Below are positions 14,803 to 24,060 of a DNA stretch of 64,000 nt, piece after piece. Where the stretch lies: NCBI GenBank assembly GCA_964393605.1, contig CAYMUL010000001.1, positions 213,272 to 277,271 on the forward strand, written 5' to 3'. The notes under the pieces were generated by a model. It saw only the letters and a list, made by a program, of their open reading frames with translations. It was not told where the DNA came from and made no database searches. Numbering within the stretch: position 1 is the stretch's first letter; every line of letters begins with the position of its first letter. The position numbers and the translations under genes are program-made. The DNA is from CAYMUL01 sp964393605 (lineage in GTDB: Bacteria > Bacteroidota > Ignavibacteria > Ignavibacteriales > Ignavibacteriaceae).

Positions 14803-16827
14803 TTACTTTAAAACCGTTAGCTTCTTTGTTGCGATAAACTCTCCTGCTTGCAAACGATAAAAATAGATTCCACTTGGTAATTGATAATTGATAATGGATA
14901 ATGAATAATTGTAGTAGCCGGCTTCTTTCCATTCGTTATCCATCAATGTTGCGACTTCATTTCCAAGCATATCGTAAATTTTTAATGTAACATTACTGAA
15001 CGCTGAAAGCTGAAAACTAATTACCGTTCCTGCATTAAACGGGTTTGGATAATTTTGGTGCAAGATAAAATTATTGAGATGAATTTCATTCTCTTCTGAT
15101 TTTACAGTTGTAATAAATTTCCCGTCAACAAGAGAAAATATGTCTGCATTATTTTTTGAAATGCTGTAACGAAGATTATTCATTGCAACAACCTGCCGCA
15201 CGCCGATACTACTGCTTGCTCTGTATGTCGATGAATCTACTTTAGTTGTATTCCGCGCATCTATTAACATGAAAGGAAGTGAACCCTTCCCCTTAATTTG
15301 TTTTTGCGAATAATCAATCGTAATCATATCCGATCCGTTCAAATATATTCCCAATCTTTTTCTGCCGCGCATCATTCCATACAATAAAGCGGAGACGCGA
15401 TTTTCAGAAAAATCACTGTCTTCAAAAACTCGCGGCTGAAATATCATTTCACTAAAAATATTATTACCGTTTTCGAATTTCATTTTGCCTCTGTACGATG
15501 CAAGTTCATCCGTATCAACATTATCGATAAAATATTCCGAAGAAATTTTTCCCGCATTACCAAAAAAGAAAAGAGGAATATGTTGAACTTCAATCTTCTC
15601 ATAAAATTTTTGCCCGAGCAAATTCGCATTATTATTCAACAAAGAAAGTAAGATGAGCGAATCTCCACAGAATATAATCGCGCCTGCATTTGCTAATTGC
15701 AGTGCGGCGGATGGCTCGTTCAATAGCGCCGAAGAGATTGTCATTACCGAATGTTGATAATTATTTGTCGCGAGATACGAAGTGAGAGAAGAAATATTTT
15801 GTAGATAACCTTCGTGAGTAATAACGAGCAATGGGATGTTTCCGGTTTCGGAGAGAAATGTTTGAAAATTGTTGCTCAGTTGCGAAGCGATACTGTTACT
15901 TCCTGTTAAAACGAAATTTGTTTTAGGAAATTGATATTGTGCGGCAGGCAAAAAATTTTTTGCAGTGATTGGAATGAACGAAATAGTTCTATCATTAAAA
16001 TTGAAAACCCAATTCGCAGTAAGTTGATGGCAAAGAAGATTTTCGATGGAGTATGCCGGACCGGGAAAAGTCATGCGCGTCATTTCATCCGCGATAAAAA
16101 ATGCAACGGCACCACTTCCGTACACAGTTCCGAAACCGAGCGAGTCGATGCATAGGGCGGTTCTATCATCAATTCCGACTGCAATTATGTTCCTATTAAA
16201 ATTTTGTTTTGATTTATAAAGAGATGCAACAGTTCTCCCGAATCTTCCTCTTTCGATAAAATGTGTATCAAACAAAACGGAAGGAACAAGCGGAAGAAAC
16301 GAAGTATCAATATCAATTAAACTACTGACAGGACTATTCAGTGCTTCGTGTGAAGTAGTGCTTCCGTTTTTTGCGGTGAAGTTAAGTTCACCCAATACCA
16401 TTGCGCCCGCGCTTGTACCTGCAATAACTCCGCCGCGCAAAAATATTTCTCTCAAGGCTTGTTCGGTTTTCGTTCCTTTCCAAAGAGAGATGTATTGAAA
16501 TTGATCGCCGCCGCGTAAAAAAATTCCGTCGGCAGTTTTCAATTCATCGTAAGTTGATTGTAAGTCCGCAGAGCTGCGCGAAGAAATTGCCTTGTTGTAA
16601 GCGGTTGTTGCGCCTTTCGATAAAAAATAATTTGGCAGCCAACTTGTAACATCGGAAGAATAAGATAGAATAATGATTTTCTTATTCCGCGCTTTTTGAA
16701 CTATCCAGGAATAAGGAACGTCGCTCCAATCACTATAATTTTCAGAACCGCCGCCGATAGCGCAAACGAAACCTTGCGCATGTACTAATAAATTAAAAAC
16801 AAAAAATATTAGTAGTAATTTTTTCAA
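14803..16827 (-). CDS. Secreted S51 (cyanophycinase-like) hydrolase with T9SS sorting domain
   Basis: The 674-residue protein has a signal peptide (to about residue 18), then a class I glutamine-amidotransferase-like S51 domain: FVCAIGGGSENYSDW, FLRGGDQFQ at about 104-112, the nucleophile Ser139 in AGTSAGAMVLGE, and FDTHFIERGRFGR. S51 enzymes include cyanophycinase and aspartyl dipeptidase. A long middle region (about 290-580) is not recognised. The last 90 residues are a T9SS domain with HQNYPNPFNAGTVISFQL. That domain contains an insertion derived from TAATTGATAATTGATAATGG-type repeat DNA (14878-14913). It would be secreted to the cell surface, with the PorV-like gene 4 nt upstream. Confidence 0.85.
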   Translation of the reverse strand: MKKLLLIFFVFNLLVHAQGFVCAIGGGSENYSDWSDVPYSWIVQKARNKKIIILSYSSDVTSWLPNYFLSKGATTAYNKAISSRSSADLQSTYDELKTADGIFLRGGDQFQYISLWKGTKTEQALREIFLRGGVIAGTSAGAMVLGELNFTAKNGSTTSHEALNSPVSSLIDIDTSFLPLVPSVLFDTHFIERGRFGRTVASLYKSKQNFNRNIIAVGIDDRTALCIDSLGFGTVYGSGAVAFFIADEMTRMTFPGPAYSIENLLCHQLTANWVFNFNDRTISFIPITAKNFLPAAQYQFPKTNFVLTGSNSIASQLSNNFQTFLSETGNIPLLVITHEGYLQNISSLTSYLATNNYQHSVMTISSALLNEPSAALQLANAGAIIFCGDSLILLSLLNNNANLLGQKFYEKIEVQHIPLFFFGNAGKISSEYFIDNVDTDELASYRGKMKFENGNNIFSEMIFQPRVFEDSDFSENRVSALLYGMMRGRKRLGIYLNGSDMITIDYSQKQIKGKGSLPFMLIDARNTTKVDSSTYRASSSIGVRQVVAMNNLRYSISKNNADIFSLVDGKFITTVKSEENEIHLNNFILHQNYPNPFNAGTVISFQLSAFSNVTLKIYDMLGNEVATLMDNEWKEAGYYNYSLSIINYQLPSGIYFYRLQAGEFIATKKLTVLK

Positions 16828-16831
16828 GCGA

Positions 16832-17824
16832 TTAAAAAGAAACTATTAACGAAACACGGTTCACGTTGGGCAGAAGATCATAGATTGAATAAGAATAATC
16901 AAATGCGATGAATGAACCGGCGAAAGGAACGTTCGCTCCTGCGCCGAAACTAAATTTCTGATCGTCGTAGTTATATCTATATCCGCCGCGTAAATAAAGG
17001 CGATCGTAAAAAGCGAACTCAAGTCCCGCGTGAACTCGTTCGTTGTTATCGTTCGGATGTGTTGCATCTATTCCGCCGCGAACAGTTACGAAATCATATT
17101 TATAAACATCAAAACCGATACCGACTTGAAAATGTAGCGGCAACGGATATTCATCTGTTTGCAATCGCGCGGGGGTTAATCTGCTCAGGGGATAATTATT
17201 ATTTTTCAAATGAGTAACATCGAGATCGGGTCCATCAAAAGTTAAGTCACCGCCGAAGTTGGTCATGCTCATTGCAATAGTCATATTTTGAAAATCAATT
17301 TGATATTGAGTTCCGATATCGAATGCAACGCCGCTTGCGCTTTCGTTCCAAATTTGTTGATGCACAAACTTCGCAGTAACTCCGATATTGAATCTATCGG
17401 TTAGAAATTTTGCATAAGTTAAGCCGACGGATAAATCGCTTGCATCAAAAAATCTTCCTGTACCGTTAGGATTTTCTTCGGTTGTGATTTCCATTTTGCC
17501 TGTTGAAAATACAATCATGCTTGCGGCGAGTGAGCCGGCATTTTCCATATTGTACACAATTGCGGCAGAATTCAGATCGAACATCTCGAACCAATTTGTG
17601 TAAGAAAAAAACGCTTCAACATTTTTCACTTTAACTATTCCGGCAGGGTTATGAAACACGGAGGAGGCGTCGTTCGATAAACCGACAACAGCACCGCCGA
17701 GTGCTTCAGACTTGGGGCTGAGCGGTATCGATAAAAATTTTGCGCCGCTTGTTCCGAGGTTCGGGTTCTGCGAAAAAACATTCGCAACAAAAATTACTAC
17801 AAAAAATAAAATTGTTTTTTTCAT
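16832..17824 (-). CDS. PorV/PorQ-like outer-membrane barrel protein
   Basis: The mature part of this 330-residue protein begins after VFSQ and shows GTSGAKFLSIPLSPKSEALG and NDASSVFHNPAGIVKVKN, the family motif of PorV/PorQ proteins. The rest is beta-barrel-like and ends in SLIVSF with a C-terminal Phe. The ATG at 17824 is chosen over one at 17842 because AAGAAGGA lies 6 nt upstream and the signal peptide then starts properly (MKKTILFFVVIF). It sits between two T9SS cargo genes with almost no gaps, so it may be their dedicated shuttle. Confidence 0.85.
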   Translation of the reverse strand: MKKTILFFVVIFVANVFSQNPNLGTSGAKFLSIPLSPKSEALGGAVVGLSNDASSVFHNPAGIVKVKNVEAFFSYTNWFEMFDLNSAAIVYNMENAGSLAASMIVFSTGKMEITTEENPNGTGRFFDASDLSVGLTYAKFLTDRFNIGVTAKFVHQQIWNESASGVAFDIGTQYQIDFQNMTIAMSMTNFGGDLTFDGPDLDVTHLKNNNYPLSRLTPARLQTDEYPLPLHFQVGIGFDVYKYDFVTVRGGIDATHPNDNNERVHAGLEFAFYDRLYLRGGYRYNYDDQKFSFGAGANVPFAGSFIAFDYSYSIYDLLPNVNRVSLIVSF

Positions 17825-17841
17825 TTTAAATTCCTTCTTCA

Positions 17842-20571
17842 TTATTTAATGACAGCAAAGCGTTCCATCTGTTCGGCATCTTTTGTTTTAACGATGTAGA
17901 TATAAATGCCGGGCGCAATTTCTCTTCCTCCTTCGGCGCGCAAATCCCACACCGCGGTTCCGCTTCTCGAATTGTGTTCAATCGTCTTTACAAGATTTGC
18001 ATCAACCGTGAAAATATAAATTGTACATTCGGGAGGTAAATTGATAAATTGAATTTGTCTCAACGGTTCTCTGCGAAGTTCTCCGAATTCCGGTTCATAC
18101 AATGATGATGCAACATAAGGATTTGGCACAACTCTAATTTTATTTATTTCGTTTTGAACAATTGAAGAATTTATTGACGAACCTTTAAGCGAGAATTGAT
18201 ACTTGTCGCGCAAATCAAGTTCAACGGGTTTGATTACTTCGACAGAAAATTTATTTCCCGCTGAAGGAGGTGTGTTCCCCGGAAATGTAACTTTTCCTGT
18301 AATGCCGTTGAAAGTGAAAGTTTCCAAATTGAAAACTGTATCTGCGGTAACGGAAGAATTTGTAACCGAAAGAACCACGAAAGGTTTTCCGCTCGAAACT
18401 CCATTTGCATCAACCGAAACAACATAAATATTTTGTACAATCAAAGTATCTGCCGTAACGGAAAATGTCATATCGATATTATCTGTACCACCGACGCGCG
18501 AAACGCTTTTTATAATATCCGGCGGATTGATGGAAAAGATAACTCCGTCCGAAGTGCTTTGTGTTTGCATAGATGTAAATGGTCTTTTGTTAATAACTGT
18601 ATCGGAATTATTCTTTAAAACATTTAAAGCAAAGTCAACCGTGATTAAATCACCTTGCATTGGACGTTGATTGGTTGTAGCAATCGTAGAATCTTTTAAA
18701 GTAATTTTTATTCCGTGTCCGGTAACGGTAATATCTCTTCCGCCGAAAGGATAATTATAACCCGAACGAATTATTGCTCCTGTTGTTAAATTAACTACGT
18801 CAAAATTTGTAGCGGAGTTGAAATTTAGTCCGTAATTAATCGGCTGTGTTGCGGCTGAATCGGTTATTGCAACAATAATTTTAGTTTCAAGCGTTCCTCT
18901 GTTTTTCTTCGGAACGAAATCAAATGAGGTTGCGTAACTGCTTGAAGCGAGGAGTTCATTATCGACGGGAGAAATTTTCATTTCATAATTTGAGACGCCG
19001 TTACCAATGTACGAAATTTCATTAACGGCAACGGGAACTCTCCCGAGCGCATCTGATAAGGGGATAATTGATATTGTGTTTTCTGCATCAAGTGTATTTC
19101 CGATAGGACTTTCTAAACTCGCAGTGAGCAAATCACCTTTATCATATGCGGTGATTGAGTACCAATATTCAAATCCGTTGAGAACGGTTGTATCCATAAA
19201 GCTATATTGCAAACCTACATCTTCACCGATTGCATTCACCGCATCAAATTGTGCAATCTTATTCCACGTTCTTCCTTTATCAATACTGCGATAAATTTTA
19301 TATCCTTCAAAATCATACACTCCGGAAGAGATGTCTAAACTTTTTTCAGCTTTATCATCCCAATAAAGAATAGCTTTGTTGCTTGCCGCGCTGCCGTAGA
19401 GTTCAGGTCTGCTTGGCGGTTTTGGAAGATTGAAATTTGCAGTAACAATATTTTGCGCCGATGCCGCGGCGGTCAACATCTCTTCTTTACTTTCTCCGGC
19501 AACAAGTGCAAAGATAAATGTTAATGTATCACCGCGATTCAAATTGTAAGGACCCGAAGACATCGTTGCAACCAGATCCATTCCCGATGCAGGAAGAGTC
19601 GAAGGATCATCAAAGTTTAGCGAAGTATTACTTCCTAAATGAAAGAACTTTGAACCGAGCGATGAATTGTACAATGATGCTGAGCTTGACATAATTCCGT
19701 ATTGAACAGAATCGATATCAAGATCGTCATCATAAAGATTGTAGTGCATATCGGTAACGCCAAGCATCGTTCCGCCGACGGAAGGCGTTTTCAGAAACAT
19801 CATTCCGAAGTAACCTGTTTTACCGCCGGGCCACTCGGAAGAAATTCCGTCATCAAAAAAGGAAAGTAGATTTTTACTTTTGTCGAAATCGAGTTTATCA
19901 TCTCCCCATTCAGGAACGCCGCCGCTAACATTTCCAACATCGATATCGTTATACATTGCAAAGTATAAACCGGAAAGATCGTTTAGCCCGCTGTTTGTTA
20001 TTTCAAATTTATAGAAGAGAATATTTTTTGCGAAGTTCACTCCGAATGCATAACCGGTTTGAGCGATTTGCAAACCGAGAGTTGAAACAGTATTGTTACT
20101 ATCGCTGTACGCGCAATAACTATCTTGATCGGAAATAAATAAATTATTTCCGTCTTTATCTTTAACGGGCCAGCCGTTAACAGGATGCCACGTTTGCGGG
20201 TTATCGGATAAAGCAATTTGGGCTAACTCATTATTGTGCGTTCCGCCGATTGCTTCAAACTCTTCGTTGGTTGTATATCTTGCCTGCACAACGTTGCCTG
20301 CAATTCCAATCATCGGATTGACGCGGTAGATATAGTGTTTCGTACTGTTAATCGGAAATTCTCCCGAAGGACCTTGAGTGATTCTGCGGGGATAAAGTTT
20401 TCCGCGATTCTCGAAAAACAAACCGATGTTGCTTGCGTTGTGTGTTCCGCCGGCTCTATCGTTTATTCCTAAAACTTTTTCGTTTGAAAAAATCTCTTTC
20501 TCCTCAATTTCCTTTTTACTTTGAGGAAAAAGAAAAACGGAAATCAAAATTAGCAGTGATAATATTTTCAT
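17842..20571 (-). CDS. Large secreted protein with FN3-like domain and T9SS C-terminus
   Basis: The 909-residue protein has a signal peptide (MKILSLLILISVFLFP) and a C-terminal domain with IRVVPNPYVASSLYEPEF, then APGIYIYIVKTKDAEQMERF, a variant T9SS sorting domain. Residues about 375-480 resemble a fibronectin type III domain (AILYWDDKAEKSLD, FEGYKIYRSIDKGRTWNKIA, YWYSITAYD). The N-terminal 350 residues (GINDRAGGTHNASNIGLFFE) are shared by many large surface proteins of this bacterial group, without proven function. The gene follows the TonB receptor after 82 nt and is part of the same minus-strand cluster. It could be the surface-exposed partner of that receptor. Confidence 0.85.
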   Translation of the reverse strand: MKILSLLILISVFLFPQSKKEIEEKEIFSNEKVLGINDRAGGTHNASNIGLFFENRGKLYPRRITQGPSGEFPINSTKHYIYRVNPMIGIAGNVVQARYTTNEEFEAIGGTHNNELAQIALSDNPQTWHPVNGWPVKDKDGNNLFISDQDSYCAYSDSNNTVSTLGLQIAQTGYAFGVNFAKNILFYKFEITNSGLNDLSGLYFAMYNDIDVGNVSGGVPEWGDDKLDFDKSKNLLSFFDDGISSEWPGGKTGYFGMMFLKTPSVGGTMLGVTDMHYNLYDDDLDIDSVQYGIMSSSASLYNSSLGSKFFHLGSNTSLNFDDPSTLPASGMDLVATMSSGPYNLNRGDTLTFIFALVAGESKEEMLTAAASAQNIVTANFNLPKPPSRPELYGSAASNKAILYWDDKAEKSLDISSGVYDFEGYKIYRSIDKGRTWNKIAQFDAVNAIGEDVGLQYSFMDTTVLNGFEYWYSITAYDKGDLLTASLESPIGNTLDAENTISIIPLSDALGRVPVAVNEISYIGNGVSNYEMKISPVDNELLASSSYATSFDFVPKKNRGTLETKIIVAITDSAATQPINYGLNFNSATNFDVVNLTTGAIIRSGYNYPFGGRDITVTGHGIKITLKDSTIATTNQRPMQGDLITVDFALNVLKNNSDTVINKRPFTSMQTQSTSDGVIFSINPPDIIKSVSRVGGTDNIDMTFSVTADTLIVQNIYVVSVDANGVSSGKPFVVLSVTNSSVTADTVFNLETFTFNGITGKVTFPGNTPPSAGNKFSVEVIKPVELDLRDKYQFSLKGSSINSSIVQNEINKIRVVPNPYVASSLYEPEFGELRREPLRQIQFINLPPECTIYIFTVDANLVKTIEHNSRSGTAVWDLRAEGGREIAPGIYIYIVKTKDAEQMERFAVIK

Positions 20572-20653
20572 AAACTTTTCATCCTTAAAATTTCATTCAT
20601 ACTTTTTTGTGAATCACAAAGTGTTGAGCTAATTAATTTATTAATAGTGCAAC

Positions 20654-23140
20654 TCATTTAAATCTAATTGTCGTTCCCAGCCGTATTGAGCGCGGCGGTC
20701 CGTAGTTTGACGGATCCTGCATCCACTCATTCGAGTTGTTTCCTTCGAGTGTGAATTCGGGATCGCCTGTATCTCTATAAACAAATAAAATATTTTTTCT
20801 ATCGGTTAGATTTAATATTTCCGCGAAGACACGAACGCGAATGTTTTCATATACATTAAAATCTTTGCCGAACATCAAATCGAATGTATAAGTCGATGGT
20901 TGACGCAAAGAATTTCTTTCTACAAAACCGACATCCCTTCCGCCGGGAGTATATGGCGAACCGGAATTCAATCTGAATATCAAACTGAAATCCATTTGTT
21001 CAAAAATGTTGCTATCAAAAACTCGCGGACCTTCTCCCTTCGGAATAGTATAAACCGCGCTCGCATTCAAGAGATGTGTTCTGTCAAAATCGAGATAATA
21101 AAGTTGTGTTGATTCTTGCGTTCCGGGATATTGTTCTGTTTCGCTCGACGCGCTTCCTTTTGCGATTGAATAAGTGTAACTCAATCCTCCCGAAAAATAT
21201 TGGTCGGGGCGAACATCAAATGAAAGTTCAAAACCTTTAACGTTTGCGTAATCTTCATTCACATACACGGTGTAGCCGACAAATCTTCCATCGATGAAAG
21301 GAAAATAGTAGCGCGTTCCGATTAGTCCGGTTATATCTTTATAATATGCAGTTAAGTTTATTGCAGTTCTATCGTTAAGTTGATGCGCGATGCCGACTTC
21401 GTAAGAGATTGTTCTTTGTGCATCGAGATTTGCCTGTCCGAAAAGCGGTTCGCGAACGTTGTAATCGTATTGGCTGTTTTCAAATACAAATTGAAATTCT
21501 GGATTCTGAAAAAAATGTCCGTAACTAAAATGTAATTTTGTTCTATCGGAAATTGGATGTGCAATTCCGACGCGCGGAGAAAATTGTGAACGTGGTTTTG
21601 CTTTTATAATAGTTGTCGGATCAAGAGGATTAGCGCGGTACTCCTGGTTGGCATTCATGTAATCGTAACGTAACCCGAGATTGATAACAAGATACGGCAT
21701 CTCAATTTTATCCTGCGCATAACCGGAAAGTTCAAATGGCTCTGTTGTGTAATCGTTTATGTAAGGAAAATTTCTTTTAGGATCATAAACATAAAAATAT
21801 TTTAAGCGATGTTTTTTGTAAGCGGCACCGAACTTAACTTCGTTGTAATTGTCGATTTGCCAAACTGCATCTCCTTTGATATCGACAGTAACGGTGCGGC
21901 TGTCGTCAAGTTGCACAGGATCGGATTTAGAAAAAAATTCGTAGCCGTTTCCAATCGGGAAATATTCTCTCTGCGAAGTTGAAAGATATTGTGATGTGTC
22001 TTTATCGATTCCCGAATAATAACTTTGATTGAAGTATGAGATTTTTAAATCATAAAATAAATTATTCATGACTGTGTGTGTGAGTGAAAGCGTTGTGTGC
22101 CAGCTGTCTGTTCTTCTTCTTAAATATTGTTCGGGAATGAATTTATATGAGTGGCTGTAGCTTTGTCTTTTACCGCTGTTACCACGATTCGACAACGATA
22201 TCTTCATTAACGGAATTTGAGTTGAAGTAATTTTAGTAAAAAGAGAAAGTTCTTTATTGTAACCGAACGGAAGATAACTGCCGCGTCTATCCTGTTCTGC
22301 GGAAGCAAAGAATTTTAAGTCGTTAAAGAAAAGAGGACCGCTGATGCTTCCGTTCATTCGTGATTCGTGCAAGTTAGAATATTTATCAACGCCAAACTCC
22401 GAAGTGCGGTATTCAAGTTTGCCGGAAAAATTATCTGCACCGTCTCGCGTAACAATATTCACGATTCCGCTTAAAGCATTGCCATACTCGGCATTAAAAG
22501 TACCGCTCAATAAATTCATCTCTTGAATTGCATCATTGTTCACGTTTGTTGCCAACCCGCCGAGTAGTGGGTCGGTTACAAGCATTCCGTCAATCATATA
22601 AGCAACTTCATTACTTCTTCCGCCGCGAACGTGTAAGTTAGAGCCGCTGCCGACAACTCCAGCTTGTAACGAAAGTAGTTCGGTAAAAGTAGAAACCGGA
22701 AGCGATTCAATTTCTTCTCTGCTTATTGTAGAGATTGAACTCGTCAAATCTTTTTGAATCATCGGTTTGTTTGCGGTAACTACTACTTCGCCAACTTGCA
22801 CGGTTTGCGATTTCAGTTCGATTGACAAACTTGTAGTTTGATCGGCGACAATTACAACACCGCTCACGCTTGTCATTTCATATCCGATATAGGAAAACTT
22901 TACGTTGTATTTTCCGGGAGGGATGTTTAAGATGACGTAGTTTCCATCGGCATCTGAAGCGGTTCCGAGATTGGTTCCTTCAATCAAAACATTTGCACCG
23001 ATTAACGTTTCGCCGGTGGAAGCATCTTTAATTTTTCCGCTCAACTTGCCGGTTGTTCCCGCAAGGACTACAGAAGAAATTATTAATGAGATCAGAAATA
23101 TTTTTTTTACGAATAGAAATTCTATTTGTCGCAAATTCAT
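20654..23140 (-). CDS. TonB-dependent outer-membrane receptor with carboxypeptidase-regulatory-like N-domain
   Basis: The 828-residue protein has a signal peptide, a carboxypeptidase-regulatory-like domain (GKLSGKIKDASTGETLIGAN, residues about 30-115), a plug (VEVVVTANK-like TonB-box region, then SLQAGVVGSGSNLHVRGGRS and VAYMIDGMLVTDPLLGG) and a 22-strand-type barrel ending in TTIRFK. It would import a ligand too large for porins using TonB energy. There is no SusD partner. The genes around it encode peptidases, which suggests a peptide ligand. GGAG lies 5 nt before the ATG, and it starts 13 nt after the RpiR regulator. Confidence 0.92.
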   Translation of the reverse strand: MNLRQIEFLFVKKIFLISLIISSVVLAGTTGKLSGKIKDASTGETLIGANVLIEGTNLGTASDADGNYVILNIPPGKYNVKFSYIGYEMTSVSGVVIVADQTTSLSIELKSQTVQVGEVVVTANKPMIQKDLTSSISTISREEIESLPVSTFTELLSLQAGVVGSGSNLHVRGGRSNEVAYMIDGMLVTDPLLGGLATNVNNDAIQEMNLLSGTFNAEYGNALSGIVNIVTRDGADNFSGKLEYRTSEFGVDKYSNLHESRMNGSISGPLFFNDLKFFASAEQDRRGSYLPFGYNKELSLFTKITSTQIPLMKISLSNRGNSGKRQSYSHSYKFIPEQYLRRRTDSWHTTLSLTHTVMNNLFYDLKISYFNQSYYSGIDKDTSQYLSTSQREYFPIGNGYEFFSKSDPVQLDDSRTVTVDIKGDAVWQIDNYNEVKFGAAYKKHRLKYFYVYDPKRNFPYINDYTTEPFELSGYAQDKIEMPYLVINLGLRYDYMNANQEYRANPLDPTTIIKAKPRSQFSPRVGIAHPISDRTKLHFSYGHFFQNPEFQFVFENSQYDYNVREPLFGQANLDAQRTISYEVGIAHQLNDRTAINLTAYYKDITGLIGTRYYFPFIDGRFVGYTVYVNEDYANVKGFELSFDVRPDQYFSGGLSYTYSIAKGSASSETEQYPGTQESTQLYYLDFDRTHLLNASAVYTIPKGEGPRVFDSNIFEQMDFSLIFRLNSGSPYTPGGRDVGFVERNSLRQPSTYTFDLMFGKDFNVYENIRVRVFAEILNLTDRKNILFVYRDTGDPEFTLEGNNSNEWMQDPSNYGPPRSIRLGTTIRFK

Positions 23141-23153
23141 ATTAACTCCGTGA

Positions 23154-24017
23154 TTATTGTATTACCAGGTTTTGGTTTTTCATTATTTGTTCGCTCTCGC
23201 CGAGAATCTTCTTTGCTTTCGTTTTGTTTTTCACCGCGCAAGCAGTTGCAAGTGCGTTTATAACAACCGAAATAGCCGCAAAAGAATTTGTGAACAACAT
23301 GTTTTCACTTTTCACAATCAAAACATTCGAAGAATAAAATGTTATCGGCGAAGTCGGTTTGTTCGTAACACTAATTACTTTTATACCTTTTTTGTGAGCC
23401 GCTTTCGCCGCATCGATTGTCTCTTTCGAATATGGTGGAAACGAAAAGGTGAAAAGTAAATCTTCTTTATTTAAATAAAATATCTGCTCTTCAAAAACTG
23501 TGTGAGTATGTTTTAACACCGATGAATCAATGCCGATCTGCGTTAATTGATATGCAAGAATTTCCGCAAGTAAATATGATATTCCAAGCCCGGCAGTTAA
23601 AACCCGCCGTGAATTTACGATTGCTTCTGCGGCTCTATCAAAAACTTCTCTGTCAATTTCGGAAAGAGTATCGTTAATGTTTTTAATATCGATGTTTGCA
23701 ACCGAAGTTAGCAGGTCACTATTTTTTTCAGGGTGAGATGCGAGCGGGAAAAAATCTTTTTTATTGGAAAGATGATTTTGAAGTGAGTCGGAAATGGAAT
23801 CGCGCAATTCACTAAAACCGGAAAATCCGATTCGCTGTGCAAACCTAACAACAGAAGCAACACTTGCGCCGGTTTGTGCGGAAATATCCTGTACGTTGAG
23901 AAATGGAATTCTATCAAAGTTCTCAACAATGTAATCGGCAATTCCTCTATGATTCTTCGGAAGCTTATCAAACTTCTGCTGAATCTTTTCTTTTATTTCT
24001 TTATAGCGAGCAGACAT
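23154..24017 (-). CDS. RpiR/MurR-family transcriptional regulator
   Basis: The protein has 287 residues. Residues 1-77 form the RpiR helix-turn-helix (FLNVQDISAQTGASVASVVR, FAQRIGFSGFSELRDSI). A SIS domain follows at about 125-260 (VLTAGLGISYLLAEILAYQL, FSFPPYSKETIDAAKAAHKK, SVTNKPTSPI). SIS domains normally bind phosphosugars, but this gene sits among peptidases and a TonB receptor, so its effector is uncertain. Its only ribosome-binding site (GGAG) is in the 3' arm of a terminator-like hairpin at 24018-24054, so its translation may be restrained by that fold. It is probably the regulator of the cluster. Confidence 0.9.
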   Translation of the reverse strand: MSARYKEIKEKIQQKFDKLPKNHRGIADYIVENFDRIPFLNVQDISAQTGASVASVVRFAQRIGFSGFSELRDSISDSLQNHLSNKKDFFPLASHPEKNSDLLTSVANIDIKNINDTLSEIDREVFDRAAEAIVNSRRVLTAGLGISYLLAEILAYQLTQIGIDSSVLKHTHTVFEEQIFYLNKEDLLFTFSFPPYSKETIDAAKAAHKKGIKVISVTNKPTSPITFYSSNVLIVKSENMLFTNSFAAISVVINALATACAVKNKTKAKKILGESEQIMKNQNLVIQ

Positions 24018-24054
24018 AAAAAAAACTCCGAAGATTTTTTTCTCTCCGGAGTTT
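24018..24054 (-). terminator. Rho-independent terminator overlapping the rpiR ribosome-binding site
   Basis: On the minus strand AAACTCCG pairs with CGGAGTTT, extended by GAGA/TCTT (one wobble), with a loop of GAAAAAAA, followed by eight T. It ends the T9SS gene at 24061. GGAG in the 3' arm is 8 nt from the rpiR ATG. Confidence 0.75.
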
Positions 24055-24060
24055 CCAAAT

